Shown here in pieces: positions 54,071-62,985 of a stretch of 64,000 bases of DNA. A program made the translations under genes and the position numbers. The stretch is taken from positions 95,823 through 159,822 of the forward strand of contig NZ_JAIQYY010000001.1 in NCBI RefSeq assembly GCF_020181035.1, written 5' to 3'. Source of the DNA: Streptomyces sp. CoH27. Lineage in GTDB: Bacteria; Actinomycetota; Actinomycetes; Streptomycetales; Streptomycetaceae. How positions within the stretch are numbered: the first letter of the stretch is position 1; each line of letters starts with the position of its first letter. Under the pieces are notes generated by a model that did not search any database, was not told the DNA's origin, and saw only the letters and a list, made by a program, of their open reading frames with translations.

Positions 54071-54586
54071 TCAGTGGACGTTCAGCAGCCACCTTCTCTC
54101 TCCGTCGTGCCATTGACCAGTGGGGGCGAGGCCGACGGCGGTGGCGACAGCGGCGGATGCCTGGTGATCGGGGTGGATGTGGGCGACGACCGTTCGCACG
54201 CCTCGTTCTGTCAGCCATGTGACCAGGGCCCCGGCCGCTTCAGTGGCAAATCCCCGCCGCTGCCAGGGAGTTCCCACGACCCAGGCGATCTCCGCCACCT
54301 GTCCATGGGCACCCACGGTGACCGTCGCCTGGACCGTGCCGGTCAGGCACGCCGAGTCGCGGAGCCGGATCACCCAGTTGCACCAGGTGACGGCGGGATC
54401 GGGTGAGCCCGCGACCAGGCGTTCGTAGCGGGTGCGGAGCGATTGCGCGGTGTCCGGGGCCCCTCCGATGAATGTATGCAGGTCGGGGTCGGACAGTGCC
54501 GCGGCCATCTCTTCGGCGTGTCCGACGGACAAGGGCAGCAGCTCCAGCCGTCCCGTGCGGATGGGCTCGGGAACGATACCGGTCAA
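54071..54586 (-). CDS. GNAT N-acetyltransferase (RimJ/RimL-like)
   Basis: A 171-residue acetyltransferase. It opens IRTGRLELLPLSVGHAEEMA, has the acetyl-CoA loop WQRRGFATEAAGALVTWL and ends with HIHPDHQASAAVATAVGL, all typical of the RimJ/RimL group. The TTG at 54586 has GGGAGG six bases upstream, whereas the longer reading from 54685 adds residues without family similarity; TTG is therefore preferred. The acceptor (amine or protein N-terminus) is unknown. Confidence 0.85.
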   Translation of the reverse strand: MTGIVPEPIRTGRLELLPLSVGHAEEMAAALSDPDLHTFIGGAPDTAQSLRTRYERLVAGSPDPAVTWCNWVIRLRDSACLTGTVQATVTVGAHGQVAEIAWVVGTPWQRRGFATEAAGALVTWLTERGVRTVVAHIHPDHQASAAVATAVGLAPTGQWHDGERRWLLNVH

Positions 54587-54780
54587 CGCTGCCTCCCGCG
54601 CTGGGCGTTCGATGGGTAGGGGCGAACTCGGCCCGTCGGCACACCGTAGCCGCACCGGCCGCGCATCGTGACGCCGCGGGGCCATTACCTCGGAGGGAAT
54701 GGCCGTGTATGGACGTCCATGGCTACGTTCGGATCGGCCTCCCCACCGGGAAGGCGGACGATTCAGTGAAGGAAGTCACC

Positions 54781-55131
54781 GTGCCTGCTTATGGTTTCGC
54801 GCATCTGCGCAGCCGTCGTCAGCACCCCGAGATTCTGGAGTACCTGGAGCGGATCCAGGCCACCCTCGATCCCTTCCAGGGACGCTTCGTCATCCACGGC
54901 CCGCCGACCGAGGTGGTGGAGGGAAACTGGCCGGGCAGCATGGTGCTGATCGAATTCCCGGACCTGGCCAAGGCCCGCGCGTGGTACGCCTCCCCCGAGT
55001 ACCAGCGGCTCCTCAGGCTGCGGACGGACCACATCGAGGGGGACGTACTCCTGATCGAGGGCGTCGGACCGGCGTACGACCCGCGGGAGCGGGCGGAGAA
55101 ACTCCGGGCGCAGGCGGAGACGGACGTCTAG
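54781..55131 (+). CDS. DUF1330 family protein
   Basis: A 116-residue dimeric ferredoxin-like-fold protein: YGFAHLRSRRQHPEILEYLE, RIQATLDPFQGRFVIHG and the conserved VLIEFPDLAKARAWYASPEY motif. The function of the family is not established. The GTG at 54781 follows AAGGAAG; upstream in-frame codons lack family similarity. It ends 23 bp before the broken transposase end. Confidence 0.85.
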   Translation: MPAYGFAHLRSRRQHPEILEYLERIQATLDPFQGRFVIHGPPTEVVEGNWPGSMVLIEFPDLAKARAWYASPEYQRLLRLRTDHIEGDVLLIEGVGPAYDPRERAEKLRAQAETDV

Positions 55132-55154
55132 CCGGTGACTTCGCACATGGGGTT

Positions 55155-56832
55155 TCAGGTCTCCAGCCAGCGGGGGTGCGTTTCGTCGATGCCCAGGAGT
55201 TCGAGCAGGTGTGCTTGGACTCCTCGGTTGATGAGGACGGCGGGCGGGCTGGTGGTGGTGCCGGGCCGGATCATCAGGCCGGCCTGGTGGTGGAAGATCA
55301 TGCGGCCGGTGGGGCGGACGGCCCGGTCGTCCGGGTAGAGGCCGCGCATGGTCTGCTCGGGGCCCAGCGCCTGGCGGCCTTGGCGTTCGATCAGGCAGAA
55401 CACCAGCAGGGCCAGACAGATCACGGTGATGAGAGCGGCGATGCGCCGGTTGTGCTGGAGGAAGACCGGTGCGACCGCGAGTGGGCCTTTGAAGTCGTGG
55501 CAGCGGCGTTCGACCACGGCCTGGCCCTTGTAGCGCAGCAGTACTTCCTCGGCGGTGGCCTGCTCGGGCTGAGGTTGGTCAGCAGCGCGTACCAGCCGTC
55601 CGTGGCCTCCTGGGCGTCGAGGGCGTCCTGGTCGAAGTGCCAGTCCAGGACGGGCCGACCGGCCTCGTCGGCGGTGATCGTGGTTCGCAGGCAGTCGGTG
55701 ACGCGGCGGGTGCGGGCGATCACACCGATACGGGCGGTGATCTTCTCGGCGGTCGGGTAGGAGTGGCTGCCGGCGCCGCGTTGGACCTTGTTCAGGTCTT
55801 CGGTGGCGCGGGCCAGGCGATTGGCGCGGGCGGCCTGCCGGCCGCGGGCGTTGCTGGTGGAGTGGACCAGGATCCGGCGCAGGGTGTGCACGGGGTCGCT
55901 CTTGCGGCGGCCAGTGAGGGTGTGGGTGTCCTCCAGCACGCGGTGGACCTCGCGCTGACCGGCCGGTTTGTCCGTGTCGCGGTCGGGGGCGTAGTCCACG
56001 ACCGTTCGTTGTCGAGGTTCAAGGCGGTGTAGACGTTGTCGGGAATCTGGCGGCCGGGGCGGGGGCGATGAAGGCGACCTTCGCGTCCAGCAGTGCGGTG
56101 ATGTTCGGGTGGGACACCAGCTTGGAGTCGGCGACCAGCAGGAAGTCCTTGCGGTCGGCCATCATGCGCAGGGCGTTCATCGCGCCGACGACCTGGGCGA
56201 CCTCGCCCGCGCCGCCGTCGTAGACGCGGTGGAAGACCGGGATCCCGCCGTCGCCGGTGACCGCGAGTCCGGCTCCTGGATCTGCTTCGGATCCACCCGC
56301 CGGTCCTTCGGGTGACCGTACTTGACCTGCGGGAACTGCCCGTCCTGGTCCTCGTAGGCGCCGAAGAGGGACATCGAGGTCATGTCCCAGTGGATCCGGG
56401 ACACGTCGATGCCGAACTCGGCGATGGCCTGCGCGCCGACCGTGCCCACGAGCTGGTCCAGGTGCGGCGCGATCGCGTCCAGCGCGCGGGCGAGCCGGTC
56501 ATCGCCCAGCAGACCGGGCTCGACGCCGAAGACGTCCCCCACCGCCCATCCCCGCGCCCAGTCGCCCACCCGCACCAGCGGCGCCGGGGGGACAATCGGT
56601 TGGCGCCCAGCACCTCGATCACCTGGCCGTGGGTGAGGTGCGCGGCCTCGCGGACCGGGCACAGCTCCTCGACGATCTCGGCCACGTCCAGTCGGCGGAG
56701 AAACTCGGCAGAGGCAGGCAGAGCGCCCAGACGCCTCTCCGCCACGGGCCTCGACTCCACGGCGAAGCGCGGACGGTGGACCCGTGAGCGACGTGAACGA
56801 GATATCGGCACGACCGGCTCAACGACCGGCAC
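55155..56832 (-). mobile_element. IS1634-like (IS4 superfamily) element with broken transposase
   Basis: Pieces of one DDE transposase lie in order on the minus strand but in different frames: RRLGALPASAEFLRRLDVAE; LVRVGDWARGWAVGDVFGVE with FGIDVSRIHWDMTSMSLFGA and GQFPQVKYGHPKDRRVDPKQ; then DTHTLTGRRKSDPVHTLRRI with LDWHFDQDALDAQEATDGWY; and finally VERRCHDFKGPLAVAPVFLQ to HPRWLET at the stop at 55155. At least four frameshifts (near 56590, 56270, 56020 and 55530) inactivate it. The acidic residue in IHWDMTS and the YREK-like VERRCHDFKG are visible. I found no convincing terminal inverted repeats. A 62-bp repeat abuts its 5' end. Confidence 0.85.
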
Positions 56833-56879
56833 CCCATCGAGGTACCGGTCGCATCGTCGTTTCCTCCGAGCTCGTCATG
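56818..56879. repeat. 62-bp direct repeat, copy A
   Basis: About 87 percent identical by eye to 58603-58663, in the same orientation. It covers the 5' end of the IS1634-like element and stops 3 bp before the TetR stop codon. With copy B it flanks the TetR/SDR pair. Confidence 0.8.
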
Positions 56880-56881
56880 AG

Positions 56882-57487
56882 CTAGCCGCGTACCGCAGCC
56901 AAGCCCCGGTCGTACAGGTCAAGGATGTCGCCCTGCCCGTTGTCTTCAAGCCACGTCGCAGTGGCGGCATCGAAGCAGGCGAACGCTGTCGCGACGATGG
57001 CACGGGCCTGCCCCCGGTCCGTCCCCGAGGGCGTCATTCTGGCTTCGAGCAGTGGCATCAGCGCCTCCTGGCAGCGCACCCGCTTGCCGAGGTAAGCGGC
57101 GCGCAGCGAGTCGGTGTGGTGCACCAGGCGGAAACGCTCCAGCGCCTCCTCGGGAGTTGCATGGAGGGAGAGCGCGGCCTTGAACGCGGCTCGCAACGCC
57201 TCCCAGACGCCGACATCGACGGGTTGGTCACGGACGGTTTCCGTCAGAAGGGCGACGAACCGCTCCTCGCTGCCGGCGACGAGGTCTTCCTTGGTGCCGA
57301 AGTAACGGAAAAGGGTGCGCTGGGAGACGCCGGCCTCGCGGGCGATCTGCGCGATGGTCGTCTCGTCGTATCCCTGTTGCATGAACAGGCGCAACGCGGT
57401 CTGGAGGATCTCTTGGGCAGCCAGCTGGCGCGTCCGATCCCACAGCGTGGACGTAGTCGCCCCTTTGTCTTGCGTTCCCGGCGTCAT
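56882..57487 (-). CDS. TetR-family transcriptional regulator
   Basis: A 201-residue repressor with an N-terminal helix-turn-helix ILQTALRLFMQQGYDETTIA followed by QIAREAGVSQRTLFRYFGTK, and a C-terminal ligand domain resembling the MftR/TetR_C group. The start is the ATG at 57487. It diverges from an SDR gene; two TGCCA/TGGCA palindromes between them are likely operators. The stop abuts direct repeat A. Confidence 0.9.
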   Translation of the reverse strand: MTPGTQDKGATTSTLWDRTRQLAAQEILQTALRLFMQQGYDETTIAQIAREAGVSQRTLFRYFGTKEDLVAGSEERFVALLTETVRDQPVDVGVWEALRAAFKAALSLHATPEEALERFRLVHHTDSLRAAYLGKRVRCQEALMPLLEARMTPSGTDRGQARAIVATAFACFDAATATWLEDNGQGDILDLYDRGLAAVRG

Positions 57488-57507
57488 CCTCCCAGTTTAG
57501 CGCAGCA

Positions 57508-57549
57508 TGCCAATCTGGCACTCACATAGAGTTTGGCAGTCGCTGCCAA
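57508..57549. promoter_or_regulatory. Likely TetR operators (two palindromes)
   Basis: TGCCA-ATC-TGGCA at 57508-57520 and TTGGCAG-TCG-CTGCCAA at 57533-57549. Both are built on TGCCA/TGGCA half-sites with 3-nt spacers, lie 21-62 bp from the TetR start and 120-160 bp from the divergent SDR start. Confidence 0.6.
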
Positions 57550-57668
57550 CCAGTCGTACGCTGTCACGGAAGCGGCCGGGCGCCTGCACGGCGCTTCGCC
57601 TCCCAGCTCTCTTCCGCCTACGGCGACAGGACTGGAGGCGCCCCGCGCAATCAGCAAGGAGAACAACC

Positions 57669-58388
57669 GTGGCAACGAAGACAGCACTCATCACCGGCGG
57701 AACCAGCGGGATCGGCAAGGCCACCGCAGAACTGCTCCACTCGCGCGGCTACCGCGTCATGGTCACCGGCCTCGGCGACACCGCCAAGGCCGGCCTTCCC
57801 GCAGACGTCGTCGCCGTCGAGGCCGACATCAGCTCCCTGACCGACATCGACCGAGCCCTGGGCCAGGCGCGCGAGCACCTGGGCTCCCTCGACCTGCTCC
57901 ACCTCAACGCGGGCCTGCCTCGTCCCGGCCTGACGATCGAGTCCACCGACGAGGCCGCCTTCGACACCTTGTTCAACATCAACGTCAAGGGCAACTTCTT
58001 CGCACTGCAGAAGGCGCTCCCCCTGCTGAACGAGGGCGCTTGCGTGGTGTTCACCGTCGGCGCCGCCGAGGGACTCGGCGTCGCCATGACCGCCGCCAAG
58101 GGAGCCCTTCTGCCTCTCGTGCGCTCCGCGGCCATCGAACTCGCCCCCCGCCGCATCCGCGTCAACGCGGTGAGCCCCGGCATGGTCGACACTCCCGCGT
58201 ACACGAAGATGGGTGTCTCCTCGGACATGATCGCCTCCTGGGGTGAAAGCGTCCCCCTCGGCCGCATCGCAGCCCCCGCCGAGATCGCCGAAGCCGTCGC
58301 CTTCCTCGCATCCGACGGTGCCGGATACATCACGGGCGACAACCTGCTCGTCTCCGGCGGCATCGGCGTCCACACCCGCCCCATGTAG
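57669..58388 (+). CDS. Short-chain dehydrogenase/reductase lacking the usual catalytic Tyr
   Basis: A 239-residue Rossmann protein with the nucleotide motif TGGTSGIGKA, the structural LNAG motif, and the C-terminal VNAVSPGMVDTP and YITGDNLLVSGGIG motifs. The catalytic YxxxK is replaced by MTAAK in VAMTAAKGALLPL; Lys is kept but Tyr is Met. Ordinary SDR catalysis is therefore doubtful and the protein may be a sensor or have other chemistry. The GTG at 57669 follows AAGGAG. It is divergently coupled to TetR, which probably controls it. Confidence 0.88.
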   Translation: MATKTALITGGTSGIGKATAELLHSRGYRVMVTGLGDTAKAGLPADVVAVEADISSLTDIDRALGQAREHLGSLDLLHLNAGLPRPGLTIESTDEAAFDTLFNINVKGNFFALQKALPLLNEGACVVFTVGAAEGLGVAMTAAKGALLPLVRSAAIELAPRRIRVNAVSPGMVDTPAYTKMGVSSDMIASWGESVPLGRIAAPAEIAEAVAFLASDGAGYITGDNLLVSGGIGVHTRPM

Positions 58389-58442
58389 GTGATCGCAGCG
58401 GCCGCAAGCCGATCAGCACCTTCGTGAGCTCCCGCCGGATCT

Positions 58443-58602
58443 TCAGACCAGGCCTGCCGTCCCGCGCACCGGCTGGGCGGCGGGCGCCGCGGGTGCGATA
58501 CGGGGGCCGGGAACCGTGGTCGCCCCCGCGGCGGCGCACGGGTCGAGGTGGGCATTCGTGTCCAGCTCGAACCGGCCGGAGGGGTTCACGTGGGTCCAGA
58601 AA
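58443..58602 (-). pseudogene. Possible Tn3-type transposase C-terminal fragment
   Basis: The minus strand reads SLSFWTHVNPSGRFELDTNA, HLDP and then a tail to a stop at 58443. The HVNPxGRFELD pattern reminds me of the end of some Tn3-family transposases in actinobacteria, but I cannot confirm it. It begins directly at direct repeat B. Confidence 0.35.
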
Positions 58603-58663
58603 CTCAACGACCGGCACCTCACCGAGGTACGGCCGCATCGTCAGTTCATCCGAACTCGTCATG
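58603..58663. repeat. 62-bp direct repeat, copy B
   Basis: Same orientation as copy A at 56818-56879, about 87 percent identical with one base fewer. It interrupts the debris of a permease gene and may be a leftover end of an insertion element. Confidence 0.8.
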
Positions 58664-58890
58664 TGCGAAGGACCGGTCCAGCGGACGTGGACGCTGTGGT
58701 CGTCCAGCCGGTGGGCCCGTGCCCATCCGGTACGCCCGACAGCAGCCGCAGGGTGACCGCCTGGGCCTCGGTGAAGCCGCCGCACTCGGCCACGTCGGAC
58801 TGCACGACGTCGAAACGTTGCTCGGTGGTCGGGATGTGGGCGGGCTGCCCGAGCAGCGCCTCGCCCCAGCCGACGGCGCCCTCGAAGGCG
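58659..58890 (-). pseudogene. Unidentified protein fragment fused to a permease remnant
   Basis: The minus strand reads EGAVGWGEALLGQPAHIPTT, EQRFDVVQSDVAECGGFTEA and QAVTLRLLSGVPDGHGPTGW to a stop at 58659, where repeat B begins. It looks like real protein but I could not place the family. Its upstream end is joined to the permease remnant at about 58890. Confidence 0.4.
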
Positions 58891-59510
58891 GAAGTGGACC
58901 GTGCCGGCGGCCAGGCCGAGCACGAGCACGCTGGTGGCGACGACGGCGATGCAGAGCACGCCCATGACGGCGACCGCCAGTGCGGCGGCCCGGGGCAGGT
59001 CCTGCGCCGGGCGGTGGAAGTCGGCGGCCAGGTGGGTGATGGCCTCCCAGCCCGCGAAGCTCCACATCGGCAGCTCCGCGGCCGAACCGACCGCGGACCA
59101 GCCGCGCGGCGCGAACGGATGCGGGTTCCGCAGACGGGTACGGGGCGGCGCGGCGAGCACGGTGGCCGACAACAGGGCGACCAGCAGGACGGCGAGGGCG
59201 AGTTGCAGCCGGTCCGAGACGCTCACCCCGATGCTGTTGGCCACCACGACGACGATCAGCAGCAGTGCCGCCGGGGCACCGGCGGGAACGGCGAAGTGGA
59301 AACACCAGCCGGCCACCCCCGCCGTCCGGGTACCACGGCGCCCAGCGCAGTGAACGTGGCCGCGAGCGGCGCCGACAGCGGGACCTGCCCGAGCCGGGCC
59401 GGCAGCTCGGGCGGCGCGGGCAGGGCGATCACACCGGTGCCGAGGACCGCGCTGATGTTCAGTGCGGCCCGTGCCGGACGGTCAGTGTCCCCGCGCGGCC
59501 GGCCTCCTGG
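58891..59510 (-). pseudogene. APC-family amino-acid permease remnant
   Basis: The N-terminal part, DTDRPARAALNISAVLGTGV with IALPAPPELPARLG, is in one frame; after a gap and frame change near 59320 come WCFHFAVPAGAPAALLLIVV, VVANSIGVSVSDRLQLALAV and WSFAGWEAITHLAADFHRPA. These are helices 1, 4-6 and 7-8 of an APC permease in order, with helices 2-3 and everything after helix 8 missing. It cannot make a transporter. Confidence 0.75.
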
Positions 59511-59522
59511 TCCTGCGGAGGC

Positions 59523-60011
59523 CTACGCTGCCCGGCGGAAATCCATGGTCCAGTTGGTCTCCCAGCTCTGCCCGCCGTCGGTCGAGAACGCCTGCTCCCA
59601 GTGGGCCGCGGCCGGCGTGATCCGGGACCAGATGAAGCGGCACAGGACCGGGGTGCCGTCGTGGCTGTCGGCGCCGTGGAACTCGCCGTGTCCGTCGGCG
59701 TGGAACCGGCCGACGACAGGCGGGTGCAGCAGCCCGGTACGGCTGTTCACCCAGTTCAGCGACCACTGCTCGCGAACCGGGTCGAACAGGCGGAGGGTCA
59801 GGCCGGCGAAGCCCTTGGTCGGAAAGCTGATCTCGTCGAGATTGGCTGCCCCGCCGAACAGCGTGCCGTGACAGACCGCGGTGGCCGGGAACTCGTCCCA
59901 CTCGGTGCTGCCGGTCAGCGGCGCGACCAGGCGCCGGTTCGTCACGTCCCAGGTGCCCACGAGGAAGTCGAAGTCGCCGATACCGGGCCTGGGGGTGGAG
60001 GGAGTGCTCAT
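59523..60011 (-). CDS. DUF1579-like protein
   Basis: A 162-residue protein of lipocalin-like beta-barrel appearance: GDFDFLVGTWDVTNRRLVAP, TEWDEFPATAVCHGTLFGGA, and HWEQAFSTDGGQSWETNWTM. Such proteins are often paired with WYL regulators in Streptomyces. The function is unknown. It diverges from the WYL gene over a TGACA/TGTCA palindrome and is the likely target. Confidence 0.8.
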   Translation of the reverse strand: MSTPSTPRPGIGDFDFLVGTWDVTNRRLVAPLTGSTEWDEFPATAVCHGTLFGGAANLDEISFPTKGFAGLTLRLFDPVREQWSLNWVNSRTGLLHPPVVGRFHADGHGEFHGADSHDGTPVLCRFIWSRITPAAAHWEQAFSTDGGQSWETNWTMDFRRAA

Positions 60012-60084
60012 CCGCGAGTTTCCTCTTCCGTTTCCGTGTCAGGTGCGCTGGAAATGCGCCCGGCCGGAAAGCTATCCGTCTTCC

Positions 60085-60101
60085 CTGACAACCTGTGTCA
60101 G
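60085..60101. promoter_or_regulatory. Likely WYL-regulator operator
   Basis: CTGACA-ACCTG-TGTCAG: 6-bp arms with a 5-nt spacer, 22 bp before the WYL regulator start and 74 bp from the divergent DUF1579-like start. TGACA/TGTCA palindromes are known for YafY-type regulators. Confidence 0.65.
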
Positions 60102-60123
60102 TGGACCGCGGAAGACTTTCCCC

Positions 60124-61107
60124 ATGCGTGCGAGCCGACTGCTGTCCGTCCTGTTGCTGCTCCAGACCCGCGGCCGGATGACGGCGCGGCAGCCGGCCGA
60201 CGAGCTGGAGCTGTCCGTCCGCACCGTGTACCGGGACATGGAGGCGCTCGCCGCGGCCGGTGTTCCGCTCTACGGCGACCCCGGGCACGACGGGGGCTAC
60301 CGCCTGCTGGACGGGTACCGCACCCGGCTGACCGGACTGACCGCCGACGAGGCCGAGGCGCTCGCCCTGGCCGGACTGCCCGGACCGGCCGCCGACCTCG
60401 GGCTGGGGACCGTGCTCGCCACCGCCCAGCTCAAGCTGACGGCGGCACTGCCCGCCGAACTGCGCGACCGGACCGGCGAGATACGGCAGCGGTTCCACCT
60501 GGACACCTCGGGCTGGTACGCGGAGGCGGACGCCACCGTGCACCTGGCCGCCCTGACCGACGCGGTGTGGCGCCGGCACCGCATCCGTGTGCGCTACCGG
60601 CGGTGGAAGGCTCCCCAGGAGGTGACCCGGACGCTGGAGCCGTACGGCCTGGTCCTCAAGTCCGGCCGCTGGTACCTGGTGGCGGGCCCGCCGGCACGTG
60701 TCCGCACCTACCTCGTCTCCCAGCTCCTCCGGGTCCAGGTGCTGCAGGACCGCTTCGAACGGCCCGAGGGCTTCGACCCGGCCGCGCACTGGCGGTCGTA
60801 TCTGGCCGGCTTCGACGCCCGCCGCTTCCGGGACGAGGCGGTCGTACGGCTGACGCCACGGCTCCTGGAACAGCTGCCGGACCTCTTGGAGCCGGCGGCG
60901 GCACGCGCGGCCCGGGACAGCGCCGGGCCACCGGGCCCCGACGGCCGCGTCCGGGTCGTCGTTCCCATCGAGTCCGTCCAGCACGCCGTGGGCACGCTGC
61001 TCCGGCTCGGCGCGGAGGCCGAGGTCGTCGCGCCGACCGCGTTGCGGGCGCTGATGGCTCAGACCGTTGCCCGGCTGGCCGACGCCTACGGGAGCCCGGT
61101 GCCCTGA
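60124..61107 (+). CDS. HTH/WYL-domain transcriptional regulator (YafY/DeoR-like)
   Basis: A 327-residue regulator. The N-terminal HTH is MRASRLLSVLLLLQTRGRMT, ARQPADELELSVRTVYRDME; the WYL domain follows (YRRWKAPQEVTRTLEPYGLV, LKSGRWYLVAGPPARVRTYL) and a WCX extension completes it. In HTH-type regulators of this family the ligand is often a nucleic acid or small molecule. It diverges from a DUF1579-like gene across a palindrome that it probably binds. The ATG was chosen because the family begins MRASRLL. Confidence 0.92.
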   Translation: MRASRLLSVLLLLQTRGRMTARQPADELELSVRTVYRDMEALAAAGVPLYGDPGHDGGYRLLDGYRTRLTGLTADEAEALALAGLPGPAADLGLGTVLATAQLKLTAALPAELRDRTGEIRQRFHLDTSGWYAEADATVHLAALTDAVWRRHRIRVRYRRWKAPQEVTRTLEPYGLVLKSGRWYLVAGPPARVRTYLVSQLLRVQVLQDRFERPEGFDPAAHWRSYLAGFDARRFRDEAVVRLTPRLLEQLPDLLEPAAARAARDSAGPPGPDGRVRVVVPIESVQHAVGTLLRLGAEAEVVAPTALRALMAQTVARLADAYGSPVP

Positions 61108-61334
61108 GAAGGGGCCGCCGCCGCTCGGCTCCTGACAGGGTCCGGCCGGGATCAGATTCCAGGCGCTCGGCCGCCTGTACGGCCGCGACGAGCCCCCTTC
61201 TCATTGCAGGGCGCGGCTGGACCAGCGGGTCAGCCATCGGTGTGCGCGCTCCCGGCGCCGGGACACCGGATCTCGGGGGACGGTGTGGGTGCCCGGCCTC
61301 CGCCTTTCCACGTGCTGGTTTCGAGCCACCGGGC

Positions 61335-61556
61335 TGTCGTGGCCGAGAGCCTCCGTTTCCTCGGGGTTGGGGATCAGGGCGTTCATATGGGGAAGCAGCC
61401 GGGCGACTTCCGCACATCCATTCACGCCGGGCGTCGGGCAGGATTGAGCACGACCCTGACGCCGGCCTCCTCGGCGATCACCGACGCATCCTCGGACAAG
61501 GTGGCGCGCATCTCCGATGTCGCCATGAGGACGTCGGCGCGGATTGCCCCCGACCT
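61335..61556 (-). pseudogene. PfkB/ribokinase-like remnant
   Basis: The minus strand carries GAIRADVLMATSEMRATLSE and AEEAGVRVVLNPA, then, in a shifted frame, EVARLLPHMNALIPNPEETE. Order and wording match the middle of ribokinases (VVLNPAPA ... VDVLIPNExEA). The substrate-binding N-terminus and the GAGD active-site motif are absent. Boundaries are approximate; the rest of 61108-61614 holds no gene. Confidence 0.45.
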
Positions 61557-61614
61557 GCAGTTCGGAAACCCCGGGCCGTCAACTTCCCATCGCGCGGGGC
61601 CGTTTGACAGGTGA

Positions 61615-62364
61615 TCAGTAGAGGAACGGGGGCTCGGGCAGTGCGGCGCGGTCCTGCGCGGTCAGGTCGGTGCCCGGGGAACGTCCCATCAGCCAGCTCA
61701 GCAGCGAGCTCTCCGTGCCGTGGATCACCGGTGCGGGCTGCGCGCCGCCGATGCCGTACCAGGTGTCGGTGTCGGTGGCGTGCAGCCGCATGGCGGGGGC
61801 GTTGTCACGGACGACGAATGCCGTGACCACCCGGCCCAGCATGTCGTGGACGAAGACGGCCGGCCACTGCGCGGCGGTGTATCCGGCGTCCAGGTCCGCA
61901 TGGTGGACCAGCACCTCGCTGAGCCTGGAGTCGGCGGCGCGGGCCGCGGGACGCTCCTGGCCCCGGGTCCAGCGGACCGTGCGGCTCCAGGCCGCAGACG
62001 TCATCCGCCGGTACTCCGCCGCGAACCGGGCAGCGCTGTCCCGCAGGTCCGCCACCAGCGCGGCGGCGCCGCGCCCCGCCCCGCTCTCGATCTCCTCCTC
62101 CCTGGCCGCCAGGCTCGGATACTCCGCCGTCTCCACGCCGGTCCGGGCCCAGCTGAGCAGCCGACGCCCGCCGTCGGCATTGCGGGCCAGATGGGTCAGG
62201 ACGTGCCCACGCGACCAGTTCGGCAGCAGCGACGGCGCGCGTACGTCGGCGTCGGTGAACCGGGCTGCCGTCTGCAGAAGGTGCTCCGTCGCGGCGTCGA
62301 TCTGTTCCAGGACGGCAGGGGGATCGAAGTCCGCGAGGGCGGTGGAGGCGTCGTCGTTCACCAT
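61615..62364 (-). CDS. Maleylpyruvate isomerase N-terminal / DinB-like, probably mycothiol-dependent
   Basis: A 249-residue protein with the family pattern: FTDADVRAPSLLPNWSRGHV, LTHLARNADGGRRLLSWA and the later RLSEVLVHHADLDAGYTAAQ. The His in the HVLTHLARN segment and the E-x3-H in SEVLVHHADL match the metal ligands of mycothiol-dependent maleylpyruvate isomerase. The start is set at the ATG 62364; the GTGs at 62373 and 62382 are possible. It could be an isomerase or a mycothiol S-transferase. Confidence 0.85.
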   Translation of the reverse strand: MVNDDASTALADFDPPAVLEQIDAATEHLLQTAARFTDADVRAPSLLPNWSRGHVLTHLARNADGGRRLLSWARTGVETAEYPSLAAREEEIESGAGRGAAALVADLRDSAARFAAEYRRMTSAAWSRTVRWTRGQERPAARAADSRLSEVLVHHADLDAGYTAAQWPAVFVHDMLGRVVTAFVVRDNAPAMRLHATDTDTWYGIGGAQPAPVIHGTESSLLSWLMGRSPGTDLTAQDRAALPEPPFLY

Positions 62365-62541
62365 GGTGAGCACCCGTGTCACTTTCCCGGCCCGTACGGC
62401 GATCCCGGGCCTGCTCGGCGGATCTGTAGCGGATCTGTACATGCGTGACAGACGCAGAATCTCTTTCCGTTCCCTGCACGGTAGTCTCGGCCGGGTGAAC
62501 CTCGCCTTCATGGTCACCGGTCTCCCAGCGGGCGGACCGTC

Positions 62542-62985
62542 GTGATCGTCCGCGACGCCGCCGCCTCGGACGGTGATGACATCTACCGTCTGCTGAGCGG
62601 GTTCGTGACGAGCTATCAGCCCGAGCGAGCCGTCTTCGACGCCGTCACCTTTCCGCAGATCATCGAGGCCGCCGCAGCCGGGAGGGCCGAGTTCCTCGTC
62701 GCCGAGCAGGACGCCCGCGTGGTCGGCTACCTGCTCGCGGTGCGCATGCCCACCCTCTTCGCCGGCGGAACGGTCCTCGAACTGCTGGAACTCACCGTGG
62801 ACACGCCCGTGCGCGGCCGTGGTACGGGTTCCGCGCTGATCCGGGCCGCGCAGACCAGGGCCGGGGAGGCGAACGACGTCGAGGTGACCGTGCCGACCCG
62901 CAGGGCGGCCGGTTTCTATCGCGATCTGGGGTTCCAGGAGACAGCCGCTTATCTCAAGTGGACCGCGACCGGGGAGCAGTCATGA
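62542..62985 (+). CDS. GNAT N-acetyltransferase
   Basis: A 147-residue acetyltransferase. Domain features are FLVAEQDARVVGYLLAVRMP, VLELLELTVDTPVRGRGTGS (acetyl-CoA loop RGRGTGS) and VPTRRAAGFYRDLGFQETAA. It starts with GTG at 62542. Its stop overlaps the next gene's ATG as ATGA, so it is coupled to the SDR. It diverges from the isomerase gene. Confidence 0.88.
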   Translation: MIVRDAAASDGDDIYRLLSGFVTSYQPERAVFDAVTFPQIIEAAAAGRAEFLVAEQDARVVGYLLAVRMPTLFAGGTVLELLELTVDTPVRGRGTGSALIRAAQTRAGEANDVEVTVPTRRAAGFYRDLGFQETAAYLKWTATGEQS

